From NCBI GenBank assembly GCA_944391625.1, contig CALXUG010000009.1, positions 1-64,000 of the forward strand: DNA of 64,000 bases. The letters are read 5' to 3'. Source of the stretch: an uncultured Clostridia bacterium. Lineage in GTDB: Bacteria > Bacillota > Peptococcia > Peptococcales > Peptococcaceae. Position 1 is the stretch's first letter. Each line of letters opens with the position of its first letter. The notes under the pieces are model-generated. The model did not search any database and was not told the DNA's origin. It saw nothing but the letters and a program-made list of their open reading frames with translations. The position numbers and the translations under genes were made by a program. Of this stretch, positions 42,480 to 53,500 are shown piece after piece.

Positions 42480-42548
42480 AAAAAGGCTGCCGCATGATCA
42501 GGTTCAACAACAAGGAGTTTTCCTTATCACCGCGTTCATGCAGCAGCC
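42480..42548 (-). ncRNA. Structured RNA or terminator directly upstream of mutS
   Basis: Read leftward, GGCTGCTGCATGA (42548-42536) pairs with TCATGCGGCAGCC (42497-42485), with one wobble, followed by TTTTT. The 38-nt interior folds a second hairpin (AAGGA-AAAC-TCCTT) and a possible GGT/ACC pair. It ends about 20 bp before the mutS start. It certainly looks like an intrinsic terminator of the 42556 gene; the elaborate interior suggests an additional regulatory or small-RNA role, which is inference. Confidence 0.55.
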
Positions 42549-42555
42549 CTAGTGG

Positions 42556-43188
42556 TCACCCTTTTTGGGCTTCTATTGGTTTTTCTGTTTTTGATTCTGT
42601 TTCTGTCTTAGGAATTTTGGGATTGGAACGTTCATGATTACGATAACGGCCATTTCTGTTTTCTTTTTTTCCGGTATTTTGGCTGCGATGACTATGTTCC
42701 CGCTGCCCTTCATTTTTTCGCTCTAATTTCAAAATTTGGCGGATTTCTTTTTGTGAATCCTCTGCCTGCGGCTCATCCTGCCCAGAAACAATATCCGTTA
42801 TCGGTTCTAACAATTCCTCTGACAACTGTTTTTGCCGCTCAATTTTTTGCCAACCATTGTCTAAATCATCATTATAATCGACAAAACCGCCAAAGTGAGC
42901 ACATATCTGATTAAAAACAGCGGTACTGGTATCATTAACACCCAAACTCAGATAAATAATTTTATGATTACGAAACCGCATACCCGGATATTCAGAAGAA
43001 CGGGCATAGGTAAAAAACATGGCATGATCCATATTATTGTAATGAAAATTCATTTTCCCAATCAACTGATCATCATAGGGAGACACCATTTCATTTTTTA
43101 CAGCTTTCCGATCAAATGTGTCAATCAAAAACTGGAATAACTGTTCCCGATTATTACAGTCTACCAAAGCCAGCGCATTTTTGCTCAT
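42556..43188 (-). CDS. Protein with small globular domain and charged tail, unknown function
   Basis: The 210-residue protein has an N-terminal folded part (about 1-120, with FLIDTFDRKAVKNEM and HAMFFTYARSSEYPGMRF) and a highly charged, probably disordered tail (about 135-210) rich in Lys, Arg, Glu and Asn. I do not recognise it. The basic tail could bind nucleic acid. GGAGG precedes the ATG. It lies between mutS2 and mutS on the same strand, after the broken YloV-like gene. Confidence 0.6.
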   Translation of the reverse strand: MSKNALALVDCNNREQLFQFLIDTFDRKAVKNEMVSPYDDQLIGKMNFHYNNMDHAMFFTYARSSEYPGMRFRNHKIIYLSLGVNDTSTAVFNQICAHFGGFVDYNDDLDNGWQKIERQKQLSEELLEPITDIVSGQDEPQAEDSQKEIRQILKLERKNEGQREHSHRSQNTGKKENRNGRYRNHERSNPKIPKTETESKTEKPIEAQKG

Positions 43189-43278
43189 TCAATTTCCTCC
43201 CTCTTATCAGAATTGCTGTACTGCAAATACTTCTTGCCGTATTATATCACAACTTTGTTTCTTCTTCAAATAGTCTGT

Positions 43279-43530
43279 TCAACCTTGTAAACCATTCGCC
43301 TGACGTACCATATTTTCGATGACGATATCAAAAACATCTCCCAATGTAGCACAATACTCCAGTACCTACCAAGGTTCATTGGTATGAAAATGCAATTTAA
43401 TCAAAGACTCTCCGCCTACAACCAGTAAACTGTCCCCTATAATGTGTTCTGTTATATAAAGGCTGATGGCGTCACTGGATAAATCAACGCCCTCCAGCAA
43501 AAGTTGTGTGTCATATTTAAACGCTATCAT
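43279..43530 (-). pseudogene. Short YloV/FakA C-terminal-like protein interrupted by an amber codon
   Basis: Read leftward from ATG 43530 (AAGGAG 8 bp upstream), the frame encodes GDSLLVVGGESLIKLHFHTN at residues 32-51, then TAG at 43368-43366, and continues in frame as VLEYCATLGDVFDIVIENM to TGA at 43281-43279. This matches the C-terminal region of DAK/YloV (FakA-type) proteins, where the HTN-P/W...VLEYA pattern is typical. A single CAG-to-TAG change would explain the stop (EPW-stop-VLEY). An 83-residue stand-alone version of this domain is itself unusual. Confidence 0.75.
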
Positions 43531-43554
43531 CGCAGTATCTCCTTGTGATACACT

Positions 43555-45918
43555 TTATTTTTTCAATTCAACAACTGTGACACCATCGCCGCCTTCATTA
43601 AAAGCACCAAACCGATATTGGGCTACATGACGGTGATGGCGCAACTGATCCCGTACAGCACTGCGCAAGGCGCCTGTCCCCTTGCCATGAATAATCCGCA
43701 CTTGCGCCAGACTGCTCAAATAAGCATCGTCCAGATATTTATCCACTTTGTCCAAAGCTTCCTCTACCATAAGCCCCCGCAAATCCAATTCGCTTTTAAT
43801 GTTTTCCGTTTTACTGGAAGAAATTTTATGCACCATGGTTTTTCCGCTTTCTTTAGCTTTCGCTGATTGCTGTAACTCTTCGATGTTGACAGTCACCTTC
43901 ATAATCCCAATCTGTAACTGTAAGTTTCCGTTTTTATCCGGCAAAGTCAATACAGTACCATGCTGAGTAAATTTAGGCACATATACGTCCTCTCCAATTT
44001 TTACCTTTTTTACTTTATTGGTAAGAACCTTTGGTCCTTTATTTACTTTGGCGGCCAACTTATCTTCTTTTTCACTTAATTTTTTTCGTTTTTCCTGCGC
44101 TTCCGCCTGCGCTCTGGCATTATCTAAATGCATTTGCCGCAGTTCCTGCAAAATATCTTCACTTTCCTGCCGCGCTTGACGAATAATTTCCAAAGCTTCC
44201 TCTTCTGCTTTTCGCCGAATTTTTTCAGCAGATGCCTCTACCTTTGCCCTTTCTTCTTCCAATGCATTCAATTTGGTTTGAATTTCCTGCAGGCTTGCCT
44301 CTGCCTCTTCCTGTTTCCGCTGCGCCAATACATTACTGGTTTCCAAAGAAGCAATCAGACCTGCTACATCCTGTTCTTCCTGAGAAATCAAACTGCGGGC
44401 ATGTTCAATAATATGATTGTAAATTCCCAGTTTCCGCGCAATTTCAAAGGCATTGCTCTTTCCGGGCACACCTACCAGCAAACGATAGGTAGGCCGCAAT
44501 GTTTCCACATCAAATTCAACACTGGCATTCTGCACTCGCGGCTCATTAAACGCATACGCTTTCAGTTCACTATAATGGGTAGTTGCTATAATCTTTCCGC
44601 CGCGATGCAAAATGTCATCCAAAATAGAAATAGCCAAAGCAGCGCCTTCTGACGGATCGGTCCCTGCGCCTAATTCATCCAAAAGCACCAACGAACGTTC
44701 ATCAATGTGTTCCAAAATCTGTACGATGTTGGTCATATGAGAAGAAAAGGTACTCAAAGACTGCTCAATACTCTGTTCATCACCAATATCAGCAAATACA
44801 CCATGAAACAATCCCATCTCAGTACCTGGTTCGGCCGGAATATGCAGTCCAGACTGCGTCATTAAAACAAATAAGCCTACTGTTTTTAACGTAACTGTTT
44901 TCCCACCTGTATTCGGACCTGTAATAATAACCGAATCAAAATCCTGCCCCAAAGCAATGGTTAGCGGTACAACTTGTTTGGCAGCAATTAACGGATGACG
45001 GCCTTTTATAATCGATAGCTGCGGTGTTTGTTTTAAAACAGGTTCTATCCCGTTCATTTTTTCACTGAGACGAGCCTTGGCAAAAATGAAATCAATCTGG
45101 CCAAGTACCTGCAAGTTATATTGTAAATCATCTGTATATGGTGTTACCTTGCTGCTGAGCTCCAATAAAATACGATTTACTTCATCACGTTCTGTACTGT
45201 AAGCTTTACGCAAATCATTGTTCATTTCTACTACAGCCATAGGTTCGATAAACAGGGTAGCACCGCTGGCCGACTGATCATGAACAATACCTGGAATCTG
45301 GCTGCGGTATTCCTGTTTGACGGGAACCACATACCGATCATTGCGCATAGTAACCAAAGCGTCCTGTAAATATTTCTGGCTGGTTTCAGAACGAACAATA
45401 TGTTCTAAGCGCTCCCGAATGCGATTCTTTAAGGTGTTGATTTTACGGCGCACAGCCAGCAGCTCGCTGGAAGCGCTGTCACGCACCGCAGCTTCCGGCG
45501 CTATAACATCATCAATTTCCCGTTCCAATTCGGGCAATAAGGTAATTTGTCCTGCCCACCATTCCAAACGTGGGATTTCATAAGTTCTCTTTCGTTCCAA
45601 AAAAAAGTGCGAAATACGACGGCAGGCAATCAATACATCCAACAACTGTAAAAATTCCTCGGGCTCCAACATACCGCCAATTTGTGTTTTGCGAATCTGG
45701 CGATTCAAATCGACCAGACCGCCCAGAGGAATATTGGGCTCCATGCGTCGCACCAAAACACCTTCAGTTGTTTCCTGCTGCCAATATGCAATCTGCTGTC
45801 CATCAGTGATAGGCTGTAACTCCTCGGCCAACAATTTTCCCAAACCGGAACTGCATTGGGCAGCTAATAATTCTATTATTTTTTCATATTCAAGTTTTTT
45901 AAATGTAAAAGGATTCAT
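43555..45918 (-). CDS. mutS2: Endonuclease MutS2
   Basis: MutS2 (also linked to collided-ribosome rescue in Bacillus) lacks the mismatch-binding domain of MutS. The 787-residue protein has the core ATPase with GPNTGGKTVTLKT, DELGAGTDPSEGAA and TTHYSELKAYA, a long coiled coil (about 515-620) rich in Glu/Lys/Ala, and a C-terminal Smr nuclease domain with LDLRG (about 707) and HGKGTGALR (about 745). Its ATG overlaps the stop of the U32 gene by 4 bp. Confidence 0.96.
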   Translation of the reverse strand: MNPFTFKKLEYEKIIELLAAQCSSGLGKLLAEELQPITDGQQIAYWQQETTEGVLVRRMEPNIPLGGLVDLNRQIRKTQIGGMLEPEEFLQLLDVLIACRRISHFFLERKRTYEIPRLEWWAGQITLLPELEREIDDVIAPEAAVRDSASSELLAVRRKINTLKNRIRERLEHIVRSETSQKYLQDALVTMRNDRYVVPVKQEYRSQIPGIVHDQSASGATLFIEPMAVVEMNNDLRKAYSTERDEVNRILLELSSKVTPYTDDLQYNLQVLGQIDFIFAKARLSEKMNGIEPVLKQTPQLSIIKGRHPLIAAKQVVPLTIALGQDFDSVIITGPNTGGKTVTLKTVGLFVLMTQSGLHIPAEPGTEMGLFHGVFADIGDEQSIEQSLSTFSSHMTNIVQILEHIDERSLVLLDELGAGTDPSEGAALAISILDDILHRGGKIIATTHYSELKAYAFNEPRVQNASVEFDVETLRPTYRLLVGVPGKSNAFEIARKLGIYNHIIEHARSLISQEEQDVAGLIASLETSNVLAQRKQEEAEASLQEIQTKLNALEEERAKVEASAEKIRRKAEEEALEIIRQARQESEDILQELRQMHLDNARAQAEAQEKRKKLSEKEDKLAAKVNKGPKVLTNKVKKVKIGEDVYVPKFTQHGTVLTLPDKNGNLQLQIGIMKVTVNIEELQQSAKAKESGKTMVHKISSSKTENIKSELDLRGLMVEEALDKVDKYLDDAYLSSLAQVRIIHGKGTGALRSAVRDQLRHHRHVAQYRFGAFNEGGDGVTVVELKK

Positions 45919-48443
45919 AAAACACCTCTGAAATAATGTCCATAGGTTGAGCCTTCCAAGGCCAGCTGATCCAACTGCTGTAATCCGGTCAAGTCAGAAA
46001 TCAGACTGCCCGTCCGGTTATACTCTACAATTGCTTTTTTATAGATACCTGTCACAATGGCAATCCACTGCGCGGATTGTTCCCTTCCCTCAATGCGCAG
46101 CACATCTACTCCTGTTTTCAGGCATTCTTCCAATCGTTTATATAAATTTAGTGTTTTGCTGTTAAATACATGCATACGACAATTTTGATCCATGTGCAAA
46201 GGAAATTGTACGCCAGTACGATCCTGCAAATAATATTGCTGCTTCATACAGGGCATACTACATTTTTTTTGCGCTGTACGTCCACCAAGAACAGAACCAA
46301 CCACACATTGCTCCGATATCATCAGGGGCAAATTGCCATGCATAATAATTTCCAAGGGCAGATTGCCCAGATAAGAGAACTCCTCTATCTGCTCCAGACT
46401 CAGTTCCGGTGACAACACTGCACGACTAATCTGTTGTTCTGATAGATATTGTAAGGTGATGTCATTTAAAATATTGAGCTGATAATCAGCCACAATGGTA
46501 ACCCATCCCATTTTTTGTGCCATATGCAATAACCCCAGATTGCCAACTACAACTCCATCAAAACCAACTTGTTGAGCAGTATTCATACAGGTTGTTGCTG
46601 TCTTCTGCTGTTGTTCATTCTGTATTGGGCTGCAGGTCCAATACACTTGTGCGCCTTTTTGATGACAATACTGTACAAGCTGGTCATATTCTGCTGTTCG
46701 TGTCAGCGATTGACGACGCAACGGTGTACTCTGAAAATATATCAAATCTGCACCTTGATCTGCCGCAGCCATAGCCGCTTCTATCGTTCCCACTGTAACT
46801 GCCAGCTTTTGCTGCAATCCGTAAGACACTACCTGCGGCGGGATGCGATCCAGCAAGTCACCAGCATCTTCCAGATACTCCTCATAACTGCACAAAGGCA
46901 TTGCAGCGGCTTTCTCATCCTGCAGCTGCTGTTCTAACTGCTCCACAACCGTACGACGCAGCTGATTCAATTCACTAGCCGGAGCAATGATCCCTTCATC
47001 TATTTCACAGATCACATCGCCCAAGCAAAACTGTGTATTGCCTAAACGCTCTAACTGCCGACGCACGCTATCCGCATCACTAGGACGAGTTTTTGCAGCT
47101 TCTACGAAATAAGTACTTTCTCCATATTGCTGATGACCAGCATCATCCCAGGCCAATAACGAAATAGGCAGGCCCTGATGTAATTCTATTTTAAAATGCA
47201 ATCTGTTTTTTTGTACCTGAGAAGGATGGCTGTAGCTTTCTGCCGCCTGCTTTAACAAAAACGTATCTGCTGTACGATATAATTCTTTACTGCCAACCGC
47301 ATCACCGCTAACGGTCATTTGCACAATTTGTCCTGTATTCGCCGTCTGTATTGCCTTTCCTTTTATTGATAAGGCTTGTACTTTTCCGGCAATTTCCTTC
47401 CCATACTGGTTATAGAGCAAATAACCATCACCAACAGACAATGGGGATTTCAGCTGAATCCAGATTTTTTTATGCTCGGTTTTTAAAATATCTGCAACAA
47501 AAACGCCTCGATTATCCGGACGACTATAACTCATCAGATCAGCGCCTGGATTACCAAAATAGTATCCTGTTGTAAAATCCCGGTTAAAAATCTGCAGCAA
47601 TTGTTGCTGTGCCAGTCTGCAATCAAATTTCTGGTGGGCATAATAAGCATCTATCGCTTGTCGATAATGTCGAATAACCGTTGCCACATATTCCGGACGT
47701 TTCATTCTACCTTCTACTTTTAAAGATGTAACACCCGAAGCAAGTAATTCAGGCAAATGTTCCAGCATATTTAAATCCCGTGTACTGAGTAGATAATTGC
47801 CATCTTTTGCTTTATATTCATTGCCTGCATCATCTAACAACTGATACTTCATACGACATGGTTGGGCACACAACCCACGATTTCCACTGCGGCCACCAAT
47901 CATACTGCTGAGCAGGCATTGCCCTGAATAAGAAACACACAACGCACCATGGACAAAAACTTCCAATTCCACATCATTGTTTACCTTGATTTGACGAATA
48001 GTTTCCAGAGAAGTCTCTCTTGCCAACACCACCCGTTCAAATCCCTGTTGCTGCAAAAATTGCACACCTGCAGCATTATGCACCGCCATCTGTGTGCTGG
48101 CATGCAACGGCAACTGCGGTAATGTTTCCCGCAATAAATGAGCAGCTCCCAAATCCTGTATTATGACAGCATCCACCTGCAATTCCGCTAATTGATATGC
48201 ATATGTGATAAAATCTCCGATTTCTTCATTGCGCAGTAACGTATTGACAGCTACATGCACCTTACAGCCCCGCTGATGGGCGTAAGCAATACCCTCAGCC
48301 ATTTGCTCTGGTGAAAAATTTTCGGCTTTCTGACGGGCACTAAACTGAGCTCCACCTATATATACTGCATCGGCACCATTTTCAACTGCGGCTTTCAGAG
48401 CTTCCAGACTTCCTGCTGGTGCTAACAATTCTACTTTTTTCAT
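45915..48443 (-). CDS. U32 family protein (RlhA/YhbU-like, two-domain form)
   Basis: U32 proteins include the RlhA enzyme that hydroxylates 23S rRNA C2501, TrhP-type tRNA hydroxylases and ubiquinone hydroxylases. The 842-residue protein starts ELLAPAGSLEALKAAVENGA and has the U32 signature EVFVHGALCVSYSGQCLLS with GLCAQPC shortly after; these Cys probably bind an iron-sulfur cluster. A DUF3656-like middle part and a second TIM-barrel-like region (about 545-840) with CxxxC motifs follow. RNA hydroxylation is the most likely role. Confidence 0.85.
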   Translation of the reverse strand: MKKVELLAPAGSLEALKAAVENGADAVYIGGAQFSARQKAENFSPEQMAEGIAYAHQRGCKVHVAVNTLLRNEEIGDFITYAYQLAELQVDAVIIQDLGAAHLLRETLPQLPLHASTQMAVHNAAGVQFLQQQGFERVVLARETSLETIRQIKVNNDVELEVFVHGALCVSYSGQCLLSSMIGGRSGNRGLCAQPCRMKYQLLDDAGNEYKAKDGNYLLSTRDLNMLEHLPELLASGVTSLKVEGRMKRPEYVATVIRHYRQAIDAYYAHQKFDCRLAQQQLLQIFNRDFTTGYYFGNPGADLMSYSRPDNRGVFVADILKTEHKKIWIQLKSPLSVGDGYLLYNQYGKEIAGKVQALSIKGKAIQTANTGQIVQMTVSGDAVGSKELYRTADTFLLKQAAESYSHPSQVQKNRLHFKIELHQGLPISLLAWDDAGHQQYGESTYFVEAAKTRPSDADSVRRQLERLGNTQFCLGDVICEIDEGIIAPASELNQLRRTVVEQLEQQLQDEKAAAMPLCSYEEYLEDAGDLLDRIPPQVVSYGLQQKLAVTVGTIEAAMAAADQGADLIYFQSTPLRRQSLTRTAEYDQLVQYCHQKGAQVYWTCSPIQNEQQQKTATTCMNTAQQVGFDGVVVGNLGLLHMAQKMGWVTIVADYQLNILNDITLQYLSEQQISRAVLSPELSLEQIEEFSYLGNLPLEIIMHGNLPLMISEQCVVGSVLGGRTAQKKCSMPCMKQQYYLQDRTGVQFPLHMDQNCRMHVFNSKTLNLYKRLEECLKTGVDVLRIEGREQSAQWIAIVTGIYKKAIVEYNRTGSLISDLTGLQQLDQLALEGSTYGHYFRGVL

Positions 48444-48517
48444 AACTGCATGTCCTTTCTCGGCTCTGCCATAGAATTTCCTTTCAAGACAATTTCATCA
48501 CGTTTGCTGTAAAAACA

Positions 48518-50428
48518 TCATGATTCTAATAACAGCTGCAAAGCTTCCCACTCCTCATACCACAACGGAATTGTTTCCTCCAGCTGTTTATATTCTGCTA
48601 CCAGCTGACGGCTCTTTTCTTCATCCTGATAAGTGGTGCCATCTGCCAATAAAGCAGACAATTCTTCAGAACGAAGTTCACCTTGCTGAATTCGTTCTTC
48701 CAACGCTTCAATCTCTTTTCTGGTCTTTGCCTTATTCACTTTCGGTTTTTCTGAAGCAACAGCTTTTTGTTTTGTAGACTGCTGTTTCTTTTGTAATTCT
48801 AATTCTTCCTGTTTTTCCCGTGCAATTCGTTCCAGTTCCGCCTTTTTTTGTCGATAATAGCTATAATTCCCCAAATAAGAGGTAAACTGCTGCTGCTCTA
48901 ACACAATGGTTCGTGTACAGATAGCATCCAATAAATAACGGTCATGGGAAACCATAAAAACAGTGCCGGAAAATTCATCAAGAAACGTCTCCACAATTTC
49001 CTTAGAGCTGATATCCAAATGGTTTGTCGGCTCGTCCATAATCAACAAATTCGGTTGATCCAAAATAATTTTTAATAAAGCGACCCTCGCTTTTTCTCCG
49101 CCACTGAGATCGCCGATATACTTTTCTACATCTTCCCCAAAGAACAGCACTTGCGCCAACAAATCTCTCGCCTCATTCAACGTAATATCATATTGGTAGA
49201 CGATTTCATCAATGATTTTGTTCTTTGGATTTAATTGCCGATGCTCTTGGTCATAATAAGCAACTTTCACCCGGGAACCTAATTGAATTTGCCCCGCTGT
49301 CGGCTCCAGTTGTCCCATAATAATTTTTAAAATGGTAGATTTACCAACGCCGTTTCCGCCAATAAGCCCAACTTTTTCTCCTTTGTAAATGGTATCACTA
49401 AACTGTTGAAATAACACTTTATCTGGATAAGACATGGCTAAATCTTTAATTTCCAGCACAACCTCACCTGAACCAGACACATCCTGCATATGCAACAGCA
49501 TGGATTTATTACTCTGCACAGCCTCCAGCCGTTCCACACGGGATAGTTGTTTTTCCCGTCCCCGTGCCTGTTTCGATTTGATTCCTGCTTTGTATTTGCG
49601 AATATACTCCTCTGTACGGACGATTTCAGCCTGCTGTTTTTCATAAGCGCGCATTTGCGCCATTTCCTGCTCTGCTTTCAGTATAGTGTACCGACTGTAG
49701 TTACCCGAATAACTTTTTAATGTGTGATGGTTTAATTCCAGTGTACGGCTTGTCACCTGATCCAGAAAATACCGGTCATGAGAAATAACCAATACAGCAC
49801 CCTTATAATTGTGCAGATACGTTTCCAACCAATCCAGCGCTTCCAGATCCAGATGATTGGTTGGTTCGTCTAAAAGTAATAAATCCGGTTCCCGAACCAA
49901 CAACCGCGCTAAAGAAGCTCTGGTTTTTTCACCACCACTGAAATAGGCAATTTCCCGTCCAAAATCTTCCTCGTGAAATCCCAAACCTTTGATGATTCCT
50001 TTTGCTCTGCTTTCGCAGCTAAATCCACCTAACGCCTCATATTGGTGAGTCAACTGGCTATATTCTTCCAATAACACTTCCAGATGTTCTCCGTCAACAG
50101 CACCCATTTCTAATTCCAGATGTCGCAGACGATCCCGCATGTCGAAAATATCCTGAAACATTTCTAATACAGCATCCAATAAGGAGAAACCAGGAGCAAA
50201 ATCAGGCATTTGTTCCATATACCCCATACTATGACGGGCACTCATCTGCACCTGTCCCTCATCAAAAGATTCTTCTCCTGTCATGCAACGAAACAAAGTA
50301 GATTTTCCAGCACCATTAGGTCCTACCAATCCAACCTTTTCGCCATCCTGAATGGTAAAATCAACATGTTCAAAAATCAGGTCAGTAATATATAATTTTT
50401 TTAAGTTTTTTCCCTGTAATATAATCAA
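48518..50428 (-). CDS. ABC-F family ATP-binding protein
   Basis: This soluble protein has two ABC cassettes: GPNGAGKST / FSGGEKTRASLARLL / LLLLDEPTNHLD and GGNGVGKST / LSGGEKARVALLK / LLIMDEPTNHLD, joined by a charged linker (about 240-310), and a C-terminal coiled coil. ABC-F proteins act on the ribosome (translation factors or antibiotic protection); no membrane domain is present. The TTG at 50428 is preferred because AGAGGGAG is 8 bp upstream; a GTG at 50437 abuts it. The Uup/YdiF-type subgroup is plausible. Confidence 0.9.
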   Translation of the reverse strand: MIILQGKNLKKLYITDLIFEHVDFTIQDGEKVGLVGPNGAGKSTLFRCMTGEESFDEGQVQMSARHSMGYMEQMPDFAPGFSLLDAVLEMFQDIFDMRDRLRHLELEMGAVDGEHLEVLLEEYSQLTHQYEALGGFSCESRAKGIIKGLGFHEEDFGREIAYFSGGEKTRASLARLLVREPDLLLLDEPTNHLDLEALDWLETYLHNYKGAVLVISHDRYFLDQVTSRTLELNHHTLKSYSGNYSRYTILKAEQEMAQMRAYEKQQAEIVRTEEYIRKYKAGIKSKQARGREKQLSRVERLEAVQSNKSMLLHMQDVSGSGEVVLEIKDLAMSYPDKVLFQQFSDTIYKGEKVGLIGGNGVGKSTILKIIMGQLEPTAGQIQLGSRVKVAYYDQEHRQLNPKNKIIDEIVYQYDITLNEARDLLAQVLFFGEDVEKYIGDLSGGEKARVALLKIILDQPNLLIMDEPTNHLDISSKEIVETFLDEFSGTVFMVSHDRYLLDAICTRTIVLEQQQFTSYLGNYSYYRQKKAELERIAREKQEELELQKKQQSTKQKAVASEKPKVNKAKTRKEIEALEERIQQGELRSEELSALLADGTTYQDEEKSRQLVAEYKQLEETIPLWYEEWEALQLLLES

Positions 50429-50564
50429 ATAACTCACTCCCTCTGGAGTTTTTATAATAAATACGATATTTCATATTCTTCAGTTTAACAGACCATAAAA
50501 ATAATTTCAACACTATCCCACAGCCTCTTCTTTACCTTATCTGCAAACAACTGCGCTTTATTCA

Positions 50565-53500
50565 TCAGAACAATTGCAGCTGGTCTGATTCTGGCAATTC
50601 ATCCAATACACCATGATTTTGCAATGTCTCAATAATCGCTTTACCAACCTTTCCCCGATTGGACAAATCCTCTATGGACGTAAACGACGCTTTATTTCTT
50701 GCCTCCACGATAGAGCATGCTACCGATTGCCCCAGCCCCTGTAGCGCAACAAAAGGCGGGATCAAACGATTACCCACTACACGAAAATTCTCAGCATCAG
50801 ACTCTGTCAAACTAACCCGTTCACAACTGTATCCCCGTTGATACATTTCTAATGCCAATTCTAAAATAATCTGAAATTTTTTATCTTTATCAGTGGCATC
50901 ATTTCCCATTGCCCTGATATTGTCCATTTGTTTTTCAATCTCTGCAAGTCCCTTAGAAATAATAGCAGCATCAAAATCGTCAGTACGCACTGTAAAAGAA
51001 GCCGCATAAAATGCCAATGGATAATAAATTTTAAACCAAGCAATTCGAAATGCCATCATCACATAAGCAACGGCATGAGCCTTAGGAAACAGATATTTCA
51101 CTTTTTTACAGGAGGTAATATACCATTCAGGTACCTGCATCTCCCGCATATATGATTCATCTTCCGGTTTTAACCCCTTTCCTTTTCGAACCCCTTCCAT
51201 AATTTTAAAAGCACGACCTGCCTCTAATTTTTTATGAATTAAATAAATCATGATGTCATCACGACAACCGATACACTCAGAAGCTGTGGCTGTACCGCTC
51301 AAAATAAGATCTTGCGCATTATTCAACCATACGTCAGTACCATGAGAAAAGCCACTGATTCGCACCAAATCAGAAAATGTTTTCGGTTTTACGTCCATCA
51401 ACATTTGCCGCACAAATTTCGTACCAAACTCAGGAATACCATAAGTCCCAACTTCTGACTCAATCTGTTCCGATGTCACACCTAACGCCTCTGTACTGGA
51501 AAATAAGGACAGTGTTTTTTTCTCGTCCATTGGTATGGTTAATGGATCATAACCAGTAATATCCTGCAGCATACGAATGATGGTAGGATTATCGTGACCT
51601 AGAATATCTAATTTTACCAGTCTGTCGTGAATTTGCTCATAAGTAAAGTGCGTTGTAACTGTTCCTTTGGTTGGATCATCGGCTGGAATCTGCAGTGGTG
51701 TAAAATCGTGTACATCAATTCCTTTGGGGATTACCATCAGACCACCTGGATGCTGCCCTGTGGTACGACGCACACCAGTAAATCCTAAAGCCAAACGTTC
51801 AACATCAGCCTGTTTCCGTTTCAGATTTCGTTCATTCAAATAGTTTACCACATAGCCTTGGGCAGTTTTTTCCGCAAATGTTTGAAAGGTGCCAGCACGG
51901 AATACATTGTCCTTTCCAAATAATTCCTCTGTATAAGCGTGGGCTCTTGGCTGATATACCCCAGAAAAATTCAAATCAATATCCGGTACTTTATCCCCTT
52001 TAAACCCCAAAAAAGTTTCAAAAGGAATATCATGGCCGTCTTTTATCATAGGAGTTTGACAATGCGGACAAATGGCATCGGGCATGTCCGCACCATCACT
52101 ATATTTTCCGTCATCTTTAAAATCTGTAAAATAACAATTTGGGCAACGGTAATGAGGCGGCAACGAATTTACTTCTGTAATACCCGTCATATTAGCCACA
52201 AAAGAAGATCCTACCGAGCCTCGAGAACCTACCAAATAGCCATCGTCATTTGATTTTTTCACAAGTTTATGGGCAATCAAATACAGCACAGAAAATCCAT
52301 TGCCAATAATAGAATTTAACTCCTTTGTAATTCGTTCTTGCACCATATCTGGTAAAGTTGGACCATATAACTGATGTGCTTTGGTATAGGTCAGCGTTCT
52401 GATTTCATCTTCTGCCCCTTCAATTTCTGGTGAATGAAGACCATCAGGCACTGGTTTTAATTCCTCGAAATCCGCAATGATTTTTTTTGGATTTGTAATG
52501 ACAATTTCTTTTGCAACCTCCAACGGAAAATAATCAAATTCTGCCAACATTTCTTCTGTATTGCGATAATAAAGTGGGGGTTGATAATCGGCATCTTCAA
52601 ATTTTTTACCTGCCATTAAAATTGCCCGATAAATATTATCATCTTTATTGGCAAAATGCACATCGCCAGTAGCCACCACTAATTTTCCTAATTCTTTCCC
52701 CAAAGCATAAATATCTAAATTAATTTGTTTTAATTGTTCTTCTGATTCAAAGGTACCCTTGCGCAGCATAAACTCATTGTTTCCATGGGGCTGTACTTCT
52801 AAAAAATCATAAAAAGCTGCTGTGTTCACCAGCGCTTCATGATCTTTATTGGTTTTGATATACGTTTGTATCAATTCTCCGGCCTCACAAGCACTACCGA
52901 TTACTAAATTTTCCCGCACAGCAGCCAATAGCCGTTTGGGAATACGCGGACGACGGTAGAAAAAATTCAGATTGGATTCTGTTACCAATTGATATAATGC
53001 TTTTAACCCTGCTTTATTTTTTGCTAGAATAATACAATGATAGGTTTTTTGCTCTTCCTTAGGCAAGTCATCATCAAAAATATACCCTTCCAGACCATAG
53101 ATAATCTTCACACCTGCGGCCTGTCCAGCATGATATGCCTCTGGAAAAGACTGCACCACACCGTGATCTGTAATGGCAATTGCTTCATGTCCCATATCAG
53201 CAGCCAGCTGAATCAGGTCACTCACATCGCATAAAGCGTCATTGGCACTCATATTGGTATGAAGATGCAATTCAACCCGTTTATCTAACGCTGCGTCTGT
53301 TCGTTTTTTCAACTTTGTTAAATTCAAATCATATGCCATTAAAGTCAATTCACGGGCAAAAGTATCCATACGAATGCTGCCTTTTACCTTTAAACTTTTT
53401 ACTTTTTTTAATTTACCTTTTAATTCTTTAATTTCGTCACTCTCTTTAATGACTTTACATAAAATAGAATCCTTCTCATCAGTAATTTTGAAAGAAAGTA

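Noticed and set aside
42497-42512. TTGAACCTGATC on the minus strand before mutS resembles a piece of the TPP riboswitch.
   Set aside because: The rest of the TPP core (CTGAGA and the GCGTAGGGA end) is missing, and mutS is not a thiamine gene.
42480-42552. The same element considered as a small SRP RNA (TCAGG and AGCAGCC are present on the plus strand).
   Set aside because: There is no GGAA tetraloop with the conserved symmetric loop, and the strand with the T-run is the other one.
43366-43368. Pyrrolysine insertion at the TAG in the YloV-like mini-gene.
   Set aside because: Nothing else in the window suggests amber recoding, and the site corresponds to a probable CAG-to-TAG change.
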